From the NCBI RefSeq assembly GCF_034190915.1, contig NW_026947506.1, positions 10,787,501 through 10,851,500 of the forward strand: a DNA stretch of 64,000 nucleotides, in the 5' to 3' direction. The translations under genes were made by a program, and so were the position numbers. The notes under the pieces were generated by a model, which saw only the letters and a program-made list of their open reading frames with translations, did no database searches and was not told the DNA's origin. Positions 21,545 through 32,699 of the stretch are shown piece after piece (position 1 is the first letter of the stretch; each line of letters begins with the position of its first letter). The DNA comes from Cavia porcellus. Lineage: Eukaryota > Chordata > Mammalia > Rodentia > Caviidae.

Positions 21545-21835
21545 TTTGGCTTTTTTTGGGATACGTGAGAGTTGAACTCAGAGCCTTTGCACTGAGCTAC
21601 TTGACCAGCCCTTATTTATTTTTTCATTTACCTTTTTTTTTTTTCTTTTGGTACCAGGGGTTGAACTCACAATCTTGTGCTTGTCAGGCAGGCATTTATA
21701 CTCCTGAGCTAAACCTCTAGCCTACTTACTTTATTTTGAAACAGTGTCACTGTTGTTCAAGCAGGACTTGATCTTTCAATCCTCCTGCAACCTCCCAAAT
21801 GCTGAGATTAAAGGTGTGCATTTCTGACTCCTGCT
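21545..21835 (-). mobile_element. Old B1-ID dimer interrupted by a younger ID
   Basis: The old ID half at about 21555-21612 and the B1 half at about 21725-21830 flank a minus-strand ID at about 21636-21722. Confidence 0.75.
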
Positions 21836-21987
21836 TTTTTATTTTTATTTATTTATTTTGACAGGGTCTCACTGTGTCAAAAGTGAGACACAGGCTAGTC
21901 AAAGCACAATCCTCCTGCCTCAGTTTCCCAGGTATGGGGATAGCCTAGCAAATAGAATTTCCAAATGATGAAACATTTCAAATTTTA

Positions 21988-22092
21988 GGGGCTGGGGATT
22001 TAGCTCAGCGGCATAAGCACCTGCCTTGCAAGCAGGCAGTCGTGAGTTCGATCCCTAGTACCGATAAAAAGTTTAAAAAAAAAAAAAAGAGC
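21988..22092 (+). mobile_element. ID SINE, young
   Basis: Perfect 17-bp duplication AAACATTTCAAATTTTA at 21971-21987 and 22093-22109. Confidence 0.96.
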
Positions 22093-22111
22093 AAACATTT
22101 CAAATTTTAAG

Positions 22112-22390
22112 CTAGCTGGGTGTAGTGGTGCACGCCTGTAATCCCAGCACTCCCGAGGCTGAGGCAGGAGGATCCACTGAGTTCAAGGCCAGCCTGGGCT
22201 ACAAAGTAAATTCAAGGTCAGCCTGAACTGCATAATAAAACCCTGTCTCAAAAAGGAAAAACAAAAATTCAAACAGAGCATGATGGCACACACCTATAAT
22301 CCCAGCACTGGAGAGGCTAAAGCAGAAGGATCCCCTGGAGTTCAAGGCCAGCTGCATAGTGAGATCCTGTTTCAAAGAAACAAAAAATTT
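22112..22390 (+). mobile_element. Two B1-like SINEs in tandem
   Basis: A full copy with internal duplication at about 22112-22258 (GCTGGGTGTAGTGGTGCAC) and a shorter copy at about 22270-22385. Confidence 0.9.
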
Positions 22391-22467
22391 ACAAAAGAGT
22401 TTGAAGATAATATACAGTCAGGAATTTTGCAGCTGGGAACAGAGGGTAACAAATTTTGTTTTACGGT

Positions 22468-22525
22468 CAGGTAAATTGCTTTAAAGGCCACTGCTTCAGG
22501 TAAATTGCTTTAAAGGCCACTGCTT
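22468..22525 (+). repeat. Perfect 29-bp tandem duplication
   Basis: Copies at 22468-22496 and 22497-22525 are identical (start CAGGTAAATTGC, end CCACTGCTT). Confidence 0.97.
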
Positions 22526-22529
22526 CCCC

Positions 22530-23220
22530 CGTAAGGAGGGTCAGGCATGGGTGTGCACTGCCTTGACCCAGTTTTTTAGGCCCTGGCCAGAGGCCAGTTC
22601 ATTCCTCGCCCCATACAGCCTTGGCCAGTTAAATCCCCAGCCCCAGCGGCATTCCTTATCCAGCTCCCACACTCTGGGCATCAGACACCTACTCTAATCT
22701 CCCAGGGCCAGGTAGCAGGCAGCTGCTGTGCCCGGAGCCCCCTGGACCTTTTCTTTCCTGCAGAAACCACAGTAAGGGTGCCCACAGCTCCCTGCTCCTG
22801 TGCCCGGAGCTTGCCCCGCAAGTGGCCTGCCTGTTGGAGCGTGCCCTCTCTGCAGGGCCCTGTGAGGACAGGCATTGTCCTCTGTGGTTTTACTTCCTCA
22901 GGTATCAGCCCCGGTCAACTGTGGACAGAAATATTAAGTGGAAAAATTCCAGGCATAAATAACTGCTACTTTAGGTGGTTTCCTGCTGTGTGGAGCCTGA
23001 CCTCGATGAGGCCACCCTGCCCCTTCCTCCCAGGACTGGGCACCGCCTCGCCAGCACTTCTAGCCTCTAAACCTAGGCCTGCTGAGAAAGTGCAGTGGAC
23101 AGCGTTGTGGAGGGAGTCTATCTATGGAAGTACACTGCTGTTGTTTTTATTACTGTTAATCTCTTACTGTGCCTAATTCATAAATTGAACTTCATCAGAG
23201 ATAACCAAGTTTGATCAAAA
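22530..23220. other. Non-coding unique stretch
   Basis: GC-moderate DNA with a 132-codon open frame (22778-23176) that has no domain signature. Confidence 0.45.
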
Positions 23221-23224
23221 TGCA

Positions 23225-23470
23225 CAGTGAATCCTGTAGTCCCAGCACTTGGGGGGCACTGAGGCAAAATCACAAGTTCAGGGGCTGGGGATTTAGCTCA
23301 GCGGCATAAGAGCCTGCCTTGCAAGCAGGCAGTCGTGAGTTCGATCCCCCGTACTGATAAAAATGAAAAAGACCAAAAAAAAAAAAAAAAGAAGAAGAAG
23401 AAGAAGAAAAAGACAAAATCACAAATTCAAGGCCGGCCTGGATAGCATAGTGAAATTGTGTTTCAAAAAA
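23225..23470 (+). mobile_element. B1-like SINE split by a young ID
   Basis: The ID at 23281-23413, with an (AAG)n tail, is flanked by CAAAATCACAAGTTCA (23265-23280) / CAAAATCACAAATTCA (23414-23429). Confidence 0.92.
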
Positions 23471-23495
23471 ATTGTTCAAATAATAAAAAATTTTT

Positions 23496-23592
23496 TTTTG
23501 CCTTTTTCCTTTTTACTGGTACCAGGGATCAAACTCACGACTGCCTGCTTGCAAGCCAGGCACTTATGCCGCTGAGCTAAATCCCCAGCCCC
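23496..23592 (-). mobile_element. ID SINE
   Basis: Minus-strand copy; AAATAATAAAAA-type duplication on both sides. Confidence 0.93.
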
Positions 23593-23599
23593 AAATAAT

Positions 23600-26050
23600 A
23601 AAAATTTTTATAGTAAAACACATTGCCTTTAATCCCCCTCGAAATCCTTCCCCTCATTTGAAAAACACCCTGTCTGTCTTGCCAGAAGCAATTCTGGGAG
23701 TCCTCTTTCCTGAGTGTCTTTAGGAAATGTGATAAAAAATGCAGTGAATGCAGCTGTGCAGTGCCATTCCATGGGAGGGCAGGATCCTAACGGTGTGACA
23801 TTGTGTCCTCAGCCACCTTAACCAGGCTTGGTACTTCTGGTTCTTTCCTAAAGTCAAAATGGCCACGAAAGGGAAGTATTCTGAGTCCATTCAGGACATC
23901 ACAACTACACACACTCAGGAAAGAGGACTCCAGAGGGGCTGCAGAAAGTTACAAGGGCCTTGGGATGAGTGTGTTGCCGGAAGCTTTTGAGTGTTGACAG
24001 CAACATGTTTTACTGTAATACATTTTAAAAAATTTAAATATGCACTGTATATGTTGGTTACACCTTGTGAGTGGACACCTCCATGGAGGGGAACTGTGCA
24101 CCCCGGGTTTCGTCTGAGATTCCAGGCATCTGGGGGAGTTTTAGACGCTTGTTGCCCTGTGGGTACGGGGATAGCGGTACACCTGGACTTCAGAAGTCAT
24201 TCTGGACCTGCATCTGACCTTGCCTTATCTTCTGCAGGAGAGGTTAGAACAGCTCCTTCCCCTCCCACTTCTGTTCCACAGCACAGGCTTGAGGGGGGTG
24301 TGGAACCTCTCCCTCTCAGAGGCCCCTGGCAAGCCCTCCCTCCTGGCTGACCGCCTCAGCAGGGTACATCGAGGAGAGCGGGCCAGAAGGGCCTTGATGC
24401 CCCTGGGAAAAGGGCCAGGTGGGTTCTAGGTGTCCCTCTGAGAGCAGTCAGCTAAGATGTCTTGTTTTCTGGTACCGGTGGTAAACAGAGGGTTACTCTA
24501 CCACTCAGCTACATCGAAGCCCCTTTAATCCTGCCTCTCCATTTTATTTTATTTATGTGATCATGGGGATTGAACCCAGGGCCTTTCCACCAAACTACAT
24601 CTCCAGCCCTTTATTTTAAAATGTTGAGATAGGGTCTTGCCAACTTGCTAGATTGAGCTAGGCTTGAATTTGCAGCCCTCTGGCCTCAGGCTCTCTTCGT
24701 GTTCCCCATTTTGGCCACACACTGTACCCTGTGCTTGCCTCCTTTCTCCTCCCACGGGTCCCCTGGGGCACAGGCCCTGCTGCTGAGACCTGGAGTGCTG
24801 GGGGCAGGGCTAGGAGACAAGACCTTTCAGAACAACAGTAGGCAGGCTAGCCTCCAGCACAGCCTGCCTCAGTTTCCTGAGTGCTGGGATTACAGGTTTG
24901 TACCGCCACACCACTGCAATAGAATTTGTTTGTTCATTTGTTTTTCTTTCCAGTCAGATTTTATGGGTACATTTAGGTATACATAATGATCACATTCATC
25001 CTAGAGAATTTGTACCTGTACATAATATGTTTATATTGCCCCATTCCCTTACCCTCCCTTCGTCCTCTCCTCCCTTCCCCATTTACAAAGGCTTTGTTTC
25101 CATTTTTCCTTGGTCACTATTTTTAACTTTAGCAACAGAATTTCTGAATGATGAAATATTTCAAAACGTCTCTAAAGGCTCTGAGCGTGCCATGGTGACT
25201 GCATTTGCAGAAGTGCTGACAGCTATAGCTTCAGCATTTCTCTCTGCACCCCACTCAGAATCGGGGCACCCACAAGGTGTGCAGGAGCTTCAGTCCCCAC
25301 TGCTCCTCAGACACGAGCTCCTACTTCCCAGCAAGAACCTCAGAGGCACGGAAGGACAGCCATGCTGAGTCATCGCCTCTGTGCTCCTCACCCGTGTGCC
25401 TGACTCATCCCCAGATGAACACTGGGAGAGTAGGGCCATGCAGAAGCTGGACCGGGAGGCAAAAAGTCAACCAAGTGCAGCTGGGTGCTGAGCACAGGCC
25501 TAGCATGCTTGAAGCCCTGGGTTCCTCACTAAATAATTAAAATGGAAGACTCTGTCAGGTGTGGCCAGACAGGTTCCATCTTGCACTTGGCTGTAGACTG
25601 GCTACCACTTGTGACTTTGCACACCAGACACTGAGGCTTTCACCTGGCTTGGGAACACAGAAGCTCTTGGAGCTTTTGGAACCTCCCTGCTGTATACCCT
25701 GGGGACGACCGACCAGCACAGGTCCAGGGGCCCCAGGGTGATGCCACTGCAGGGCTGTGAGACACAGTGCATGTCCCTCAGCCCAGCTACAACAGCAAGA
25801 GTCCAAACGCAGCTCGGCCCCATCCATGGGAAAGCCAGGTTCTGACTGTGTGCCAGAAACCCCGCTCTCCTACTCAAGGGCCAGCAGCCATCTGCCCAGG
25901 ACTGTGTGGAACAAGGTATTTATATCGCTACTGATCTTTTTTCCCTCTTCTGCAGTGATATGCTTGAACCTATGCCAGGCAACGCTATGGCTGGGTTCCA
26001 GCCCACCCCTTCTATTTCGGTTTTATTTTAGACACTAAATGGCCCAGGCT
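23600..26050. other. Mostly unique non-coding DNA
   Basis: Holds an old B1-ID dimer on the minus strand at about 24541-24700 (ATTGAACCCAGGGCC, then GAGATAGGGTCTTGCC) and short diverged SINE pieces near 24470 and 24870. A 156-codon open frame at 24898-25368 has no domain signature. Confidence 0.5.
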
Positions 26051-26970
26051 GGCTTTGAACTTTCCATCCTCCTGCCTCAGCCGCTCTAGTTCTGGGATTA
26101 CAGGCATGTCAGCATGTCAGCACATGCAGCATTTATCACAATTCACATTAACCCTGAGAAAGGGGCAGATTTATATCACTTTCGCACATGAGGGACTTGG
26201 TAAGGTCATCCAGATAGGAAGTGGCACGTCCTGGTTTGTTTGTTCCTTTGTTTTAAACGAGATTGAAACTAGGGTCTGCCCACTAATTCCCAGCCCTATT
26301 TACTTATTTTTGGATTTTTGAGACAGGGTCTTGCTCTGTAGTCCAGTCTGGCACTGAACTCACTTTTTAGCACAGGCTGGCGTTGAACTCATGGCCGTCC
26401 CTCCTAACTCTGTCTCCAGAGCTCTAGGATTACAGTTGTGGGGCACTGTGCCCAGTTGAGAATTAAAAATTTTGATTAAATCACAGGTTAGCTGGCCATG
26501 GTGGTGCATGCCTGTGATCCCAGCACTTGGGGGCTGAGGCAGGAAGATCTAAGCAAGTCTGAGGCCAGTCTAGATTACCTAGTGGGTTCAAGGCCTGCCT
26601 CAACTTCAAAGCAAGACTGTGTCTCAGATAAATCAAAAAATAAAATCAAGATTAATGAAATAAGACTAACAGAAAAATAACACAGTTCCAATCAATCTTT
26701 TCTAAAATAAGAATTGTACACCACTAAAACTTGGTAAAAACCGGGCCACATTTGAGCCCTTGCCTAATGAAACCTCTATGACACTGGCTGGCTCTCCTCA
26801 ACCTCTGTGCCATACCACAGGTTCCTGCACTGTTTACAAATGAGACAATCTAACCGGAAATGGTGGCACACACCTGTAGCCCCATCCCTTGGGAGGCTAA
26901 TTAAGTAGGAGGACCACTGAATTTGAGGCCAATCTGGGTTATGTAGTGAGAGCCTGTCTCAAAAAACAAA
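26050..26970. mobile_element. B1-rich segment
   Basis: B1-like copies: minus at about 26040-26110 (partial) and 26310-26460; plus at about 26488-26640 and 26850-26965. The sequence between them is unrecognised. Confidence 0.75.
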
Positions 26971-27138
26971 ACCCACAACAGATGAACCTTACAATAAGCT
27001 GCTTTTGCTTTTTTTTTTTTTTTTTTTGTCTCTCTTTTCAGTATTGGGAATTGAACCCAGGTCCTTCTCACTAAGCTGTATCCACAAAACTCCCCCATCC
27101 CTACCCATTATGGGTTTTTTAAGATTTTTTTTTTTTGA

Positions 27139-27240
27139 GGGGCTGAGGATTTAGCTCAGTGGCATAAGGGCCTGCCTTACAAGCGGGCAGTTGTGAGTTC
27201 AATCCCTGGTACCGATAAAAAGGAAAATGAAAAAAAAAAA
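27139..27240 (+). mobile_element. ID SINE
   Basis: Full-length body, GGGGCTGAGGATTTAGCTC; GTTTTTTTTTGAG-type T-rich sequence on both sides. Confidence 0.9.
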
Positions 27241-27244
27241 GTTT

Positions 27245-28250
27245 TTTTTTGAGACAGGGTCTCTCTATGTAGTTTGGGCTGGCCTTGAACTCACTTTATA
27301 GCCCAGGATGCGCTCAAACTCACAGCAATATACAGGTGTGCACCACCACAGATGTCTTTATGTTGACACAGGATTTTGCAACATCACTGAATTTGGGTTT
27401 GGGCTTGGGATCCACCTGCCTCAACTTCCTAGAGTACTGGGATTATAGGTGTGTGCTACTCGGTTGCCACCCTGCTTTCCATTTTGAATGAGGGTGATCT
27501 CAGTGGGAATTCATCCACCTTAGAGCAAAGTTCACAGGTGACCAACGGGAGGTACAGTGGCCCTAAAAGTGGAAGGGTAACATATCAGATCACACTTTCT
27601 TCTGTACATGCAAATGAAACTCCCTAAAGAAACAGGAGCTCATATTGAAATTATTAGAATAACCAAAATTTCTCAGATAAAGGGATTTCAGTCATCAAGA
27701 AGTCAATAAAGGTAGGGGCTTAGGGCAGAAAAGCCTGTGCCCAGTTGTGGATTATTTATTTTTGGGTTTTTGAGGCAGGATCTTGCTATGTAGTGCAGGC
27801 TGCCTTTTTTTTTTTTTTTTTTTTTTTTTGTCTTTTTGAGACAGGGTCTCACTATGCAGTTCAGGCTGGCCTTGAGCTCACTTTGTAACCCAGGCTGGTC
27901 TTGAACTTGCAAGGATCCTCCTGCCTCAGCCTCCCGAGTGCTGGGATTACAGGCGTGAGTCACCATGCCCGGCTCTGAGACAGAGTCTTCTTATGCAGTT
28001 CAGGCTGGTCTCAAATGCAGGGATGCTCCTGCAAGTGCTGGGATTACAGGCATGCCACCACGCCCAGCTACAGGCTAGATTTGAACTCACACCAATCCTC
28101 CTGACTCAGCCTCTCCAGTGATGGGAGATATAAGGTATGTGGCACTGATTTGGCTTTTTCGTAGTTATAGGCTGGCCTCAGACTCACAGGATCCTCTCCT
28201 GGCTCAGCCTACGTGCTGGGTTTACAGTGTGTATCGCCATGCTCAGTCTA
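27245..28250 (-). mobile_element. Cluster of minus-strand B1-like SINEs
   Basis: Copies at about 27245-27470, 27757-27805 (truncated), 27825-27975 (best preserved, with internal duplication), 27980-28070 and 28070-28250, apparently nested insertions. Confidence 0.8.
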
Positions 28251-28404
28251 AGTGTAAAGCTGCCTTGTGGGGATACAAGGTCCACTGAACACTTGAGACC
28301 TGCCCAATGTCACTGAGGAGAATTTGCTTAAATTTTTGCTAATTGTGATTTGGTGCTGTGGATGGAATCTAAGGGCAAACATTACACCTCTAAGCTGCAG
28401 TCCC

Positions 28405-29010
28405 TGCCCCTACTTTTTAATGATAGTAAAATACATATAAGATTTATCATCTTAACCACTGTAAAGTGTACAATTTAGTGGTGTGTATGACACTCACGAT
28501 TGCATAAACATTCTCCAGAATTCACTTCATTTTGCAAAACTGCAGCTTGGCACACATTAAAGTCTTTGCCTCTTCAGCTCCTGTTCCTGTGGATTTAACA
28601 GCTCTGGGTATCACAGAGGTGGAATTATTTGGTATTTGTCCTTTGTGACTTTATTCATTTAGCATGTTGCCTGAAATTCATGCATACTGCCACCTTTGTC
28701 TGAAATTTCCTCTCTTTAAAGCTGAATAAAGTTCTTTGTGGACACTCATCTGTTGTTGGACATTTTGGTTGTACCTATCTTTTGACTTACGAAAAGTGCC
28801 TCTGTGAACATATGCATAAAATATTTGAGTGCATCCTATAAATTCATTTGGATAGGGGCCAGGGATTTAGCTCAGTAGCTCAAGCACTTGCCTAGGAAGT
28901 GCAACGTCGTGAGTTTGATCCCTGGTACCAAAAAATAAATAAATTCATCTGGATATAAACTATACCCCAAAGTAGTGCTGCTGTATCACCATTAGTTTAT
29001 TTTTGGAAAT
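28405..29010 (-). mobile_element. Ancient L1 (L1M-type) fragment split by an ID
   Basis: Matches the familiar antisense L1M 3' region (AGTAAAATACATATAAG, TTAACCACTGTAAAGTGTACA, GTCCTTTGTGACTTTATTC). It continues past an ID insertion at 28855-28940 flanked by AAATTCATTTGGATA (28840-28854) / AAATTCATCTGGATA (28941-28955). Confidence 0.85.
28855..28940 (+). mobile_element. ID SINE inside L1M
   Basis: GGGGCCAGGGATTTAGCTC to CCTGGTACC; duplication with one mismatch as given for the host L1. Confidence 0.95.
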
Positions 29011-29514
29011 GGATTTCTTGGGGCGTTGCCCACATTGGTTTCGAATTTGTGGGCTCAAGAGATCCTCTCTCCTCAGCTTCCAGAATAGCTGGGTTTGAGG
29101 TCCAGCACTGCCCAAAAAAAAAAAAAAAAAAAAAAGTACTTTCTACACAAATTGCTCTGCACTTGGAAATAGCTGTTTGCTTTTCAGTAGGATGGTAGTG
29201 AGGCACACTTGCACATCCTATGCACATGCTCTCCAACTGAGCTATATGCTTCCAGGCATAATTTAATGGAAATTTTAGTTTGGCATTTTTTTTTCTGTAA
29301 TGAAAACTGAACCATGGCTCCATACACTGAAGGGCATCCCCCAGACTTTATTTTTATTAGTTCCTAAATGGTCCCAAATGATATTAAACTTGCCAAATTT
29401 TAGATCAGAAAATTTACAAATATTTCAGACAAGAAGAGCCTATATAATCTTCACCAGTTAGCACTTTGTTTCTGGAGTGCTAAAGTTGACCCACTGTCTT
29501 TCCAGTCTTTTTGT

Positions 29515-29760
29515 GTTGTTTGTTTTTTTGGAGACAAACACTTGCTATGAAGCCCAGTCTAGCCTCGAACTTCTGACGATCTTCCTGCCTCAGCCTCCTC
29601 AGTGCTGGGACTACTTAAGTGCGAAAGCACCCCTCGGCCTTTTTGAAATAGTTTAGTAATTGCCCAGACTGTGCTTGGATTTGCAATCCTCTGCTTCAGC
29701 TTCCCAGAGTGCTGGGACTATCACACTCTTATGTATGCACCACCATAGCCTATCTTACTT
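29515..29760 (-). mobile_element. Two degraded B1-like SINEs
   Basis: GAGACAAACACTTGCTATG to GTGCTGGGACTAC, then a second copy to about 29750. Confidence 0.7.
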
Positions 29761-29919
29761 GACATTTTTTGTAACTAAGGAACATGTTAAAACTTGACCA
29801 CGGTTCAAAGACACACACACACACGACTTGTTTTTGGCACTACCACTGCGCTGCCCAAGCCCCTTGAGGTAACAACCCTCAGACCCTAACACAAATCTGG
29901 CTGTGTGCCTTTAGCGCAG

Positions 29920-31450
29920 GCAAGAAGCCATTGGTCAGGTGCAGGGCGCAGGCCAGAAGGGACATCGGCCGGTCGCTCCGTCCCCGAGGGCTACACCGGA
30001 GCTAGGCTCGCTGCTTCAGCACCGCGCGACCTTAAGGGCACTTGACGGTGTCTCCCCAGCATCGGGGGTCGGGATGTCGTACTTCCGCAGCCGGCCCGTT
30101 CTCAGGCTGTGAGATCTCGGGCACCCCTCCCTCACTCCACACCCAGTTCCGGGTTCCGCAGGTCGCCAGCACGCTCCAGGGGTTCCTTCCCCCAAGCGGG
30201 TCGCGCCTGCGCCACCGCAACGCTCCCGCTTTCGCCCGCCTCCTTCCTCGGGCCCCCGCTGACCAATCCCCCGGACCGCTCTGAGAGCGTCACAATAGAG
30301 CCGTCATGGCTCCGCCCACTGACTTCCGCCGCCGAAGCTCCGCCCCACCGCCGTCCTTGCGTCCTTCCGGCTCCGTCGTGGAAGCAACGCTGCGCGGTGT
30401 CTTCGTGAGGAAGGTGGGGTTCAGGGGAAGCTAGTCGCGGTCGCGCTGGCACTGGCGGTGGGTCGGGAACCTGGGCTGCCGGGCTGCTGTTCCGAGTGCA
30501 CAGAGTGTGGGGCCGAGCTGGGACTGGGCGCGCAGAGAGCAAGAGGGCTTCTTCCGGAAGCGCCTCGTGCGCTCGACGGGCGGGAGCCGAGGCCGGTGCC
30601 GCTGCGCGCTGACCCCGCCTGGCGGATGCTCCGCCCGCGCGCAGACGGGGTTTCCATGGTGACAGTAAACAAGCCCCAACGGCCTGTGCTGCAACTGCCA
30701 AGTCCCCCGCGTTCCACTCTCTAGGTGCTCCGAGGGACGACCGAGACCACAGTGTGAGACAGGAGCCCGGAGACTCAGAGCCCGAGGTGAGGCCGCCGGG
30801 GATTCGACGTCCGCATCCTGGGTGGAACCATGGGACTGGGGCTGGGAGGCGGGATCCAAATTCGGGATCTGCACTCGGGTTGGAGAGGTACTAAGTGCCT
30901 GTGGTGGAATCGAAGGCCTGACTTGGGCTCCGGAGGAGTCCGAGCTTGGGGTGCTCCAGGGGTGGAGAGGCATTAAGTCCTCGTGCTGAGGCCTTGGGGC
31001 TAGCGTTTGGGCTCAAGCGAGATCCGAGATCGAGTTACACACCCCGGGTGGATTGAAGACTCGGCTACATGTTTGGGGTCAGCAAAGTGTGAGCTGTGCT
31101 TGAGGTACCGCATTCCCCCTCATCCCCGGTCGTTTCACGGTTTTGGGTCAGCGGCCTGAGAGTTGGAGCCGGCACGGCGTGTTATTTTGCCGTTCGGGTG
31201 GCGGTGGGCCCCAAAGGCCGCGTGCAGCTGGCTCTAGGCCCCAGGGAAACGACGGCGGCGCCCACGTGGCTGGGCACCTGGATTGCACTAGGCTGAGTGC
31301 CCCGCCCCTGCGCCCGCCCGCCGAGCTCGGCGCCGGCGGCCCTTTTTTCTTCCTCGTGGCGCCGCGCGTGCCCGCGCCCGCCGGGTGAGAGTAGCTGCGC
31401 CGCGCGGAACTCCGGGCCTGACCTTTGCTTTGACTATACGTATTGCTTAG
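29920..31450 (+). promoter_or_regulatory. Large CpG island, probable distal HNRNPF promoter
   Basis: CpG-dense stretch with GC boxes (GGCTCCGCCCA near 30309, GCTCCGCCCCACC near 30336), an ETS-like CTTCCGG near 30364 and CCAAT motifs (GACCAATCC near 30262, GCCATTGGTC near 29930). A candidate donor GAGCCCGAG|GTGAGG ends a possible first exon at 30786; a weaker donor is at 30413. Human HNRNPF has alternative first exons well upstream of the coding exon, so a distal HNRNPF promoter is the best reading. A divergent minus-strand transcript is possible. That this is an active promoter is inference from composition. Confidence 0.6.
30720..30786 (+). other. Candidate alternative first exon (non-coding)
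   Basis: Ends at a consensus donor (CCCGAG|GTGAGG) inside the distal CpG island. The start is a guess. Splicing to HNRNPF at 37286 or 42268 is inferred from the human gene layout only. Confidence 0.35.
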
Positions 31451-32500
31451 TGTATAAAGCGCGAGCTCACGGGTCCTCCCCTTTCCCAGGACCGGCTGCC
31501 TCCAGCGTCTGTTAGTAAACTCATCGCCATGGTACCATTTTATATAATCTTTACTACTTTCATCGTGTTGTTAAAATCGAGCTTTTTTTTTTTTTTTTTT
31601 TTTTTTTTAACTTTTTGGTAGTGAAAACGAAAATATCTCCGGTTCTGTGATTAGACAAAAGTACGCATCCTAGGGTCTGTCCTTGAAAAGGTTTTCAAAG
31701 TGCTAATTCTAGAAGAGATTTCATTTTAGAGTATGCAACAATTTCTACTTGTAATGAATACTAAGAGATTAGTTTCAAAGCAACTTTGTCTTCTGCTTTA
31801 GGAGCGTTTATGTTCTTGCATGAAATTCTGTAAGACATTTATTTTTACATTTTATGGTCTGTTTCTGATTTAATAACTTACATCTGTGAATCCAGAGCAG
31901 GGCCCCCTGCATGCCAGCAAAATCCTTTCCCACCAACCAGAATTTTCTAGCCCAATATCTTTTTTTGTAGTGTTACTTTTTAAACTGGCAGGTGATTTAG
32001 GTTTTTATTTGGGGTTATGTTACGAAGGTTTTCTTTTTTTTTTTTTAAACTAAACTCAAATGAAGATGTGATTTAAAAGGAAGTATCAGCCCAAAGGGCC
32101 GAGAGAGACCAACCCAAGCCCTGGGCATGTACCCAACTTAACCGTTCCTAACTGGCTATGCAAGAGGTGTGTGTCTCCCTTTCCTATGTGCTAACCCATG
32201 GTACAGATGAGAAAATGGAGGCTGGGAGAAATTGCTCAGGGACACAATTTGGTCTGGGACCTAGATTTCATGGAATCTGTCGGAACCTAATGCTGATCAA
32301 GTGTTCTTATGAAGGCCTGGGTGAGCAAGAGGAAGAACCAAATCAGCCCAGCTTGTTTTACAGCAAATCCCAGGCCATTTTATAAGATCTTTTTGACAGT
32401 GGAGTTACTGTGCTGGAACCTCAGGATTTGGAATATGCTAAGAGAATATGTTCTTGCCCTTGAGCTATACCCCAAATTCCTATGAGTATTTTGCTTATTT
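31450..32500. other. Non-coding stretch, probable HNRNPF intron
   Basis: AT-richer DNA after the CpG island, with T runs near 31583 and 32036. No exon or repeat is recognised. Confidence 0.5.
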
Positions 32501-32670
32501 TGGAGTGATAGTGGGGACTGAACCCAAGGCCTCACACATACTAGGCAAGCTGTCACTAAGCCACACCCCATCTCTTTGTTTTTGAGATGGCCTCACTACA
32601 TTGCCCAGGCTGGCCTTCTGCTTCAGCTCTCCTGAGGAATACAGGTGCATGTCTCCAAGCCTGTTTTCTA
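32500..32670 (-). mobile_element. Old B1-ID dimeric SINE
   Basis: ID half (GGGACTGAACCCAAGGCC, AAGCCACACCCCATC) then B1 half (GAGATGGCCTCACTAC), minus orientation. Confidence 0.7.
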
Positions 32671-32699
32671 AACACTCTTAGTTTACATTAAAAAAAAAA

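Noticed and set aside
30132..30973. Overlapping 180-189-codon minus-strand frames
   Set aside because: Three overlapping frames are open at once, the mark of CpG-island composition and not of a gene.
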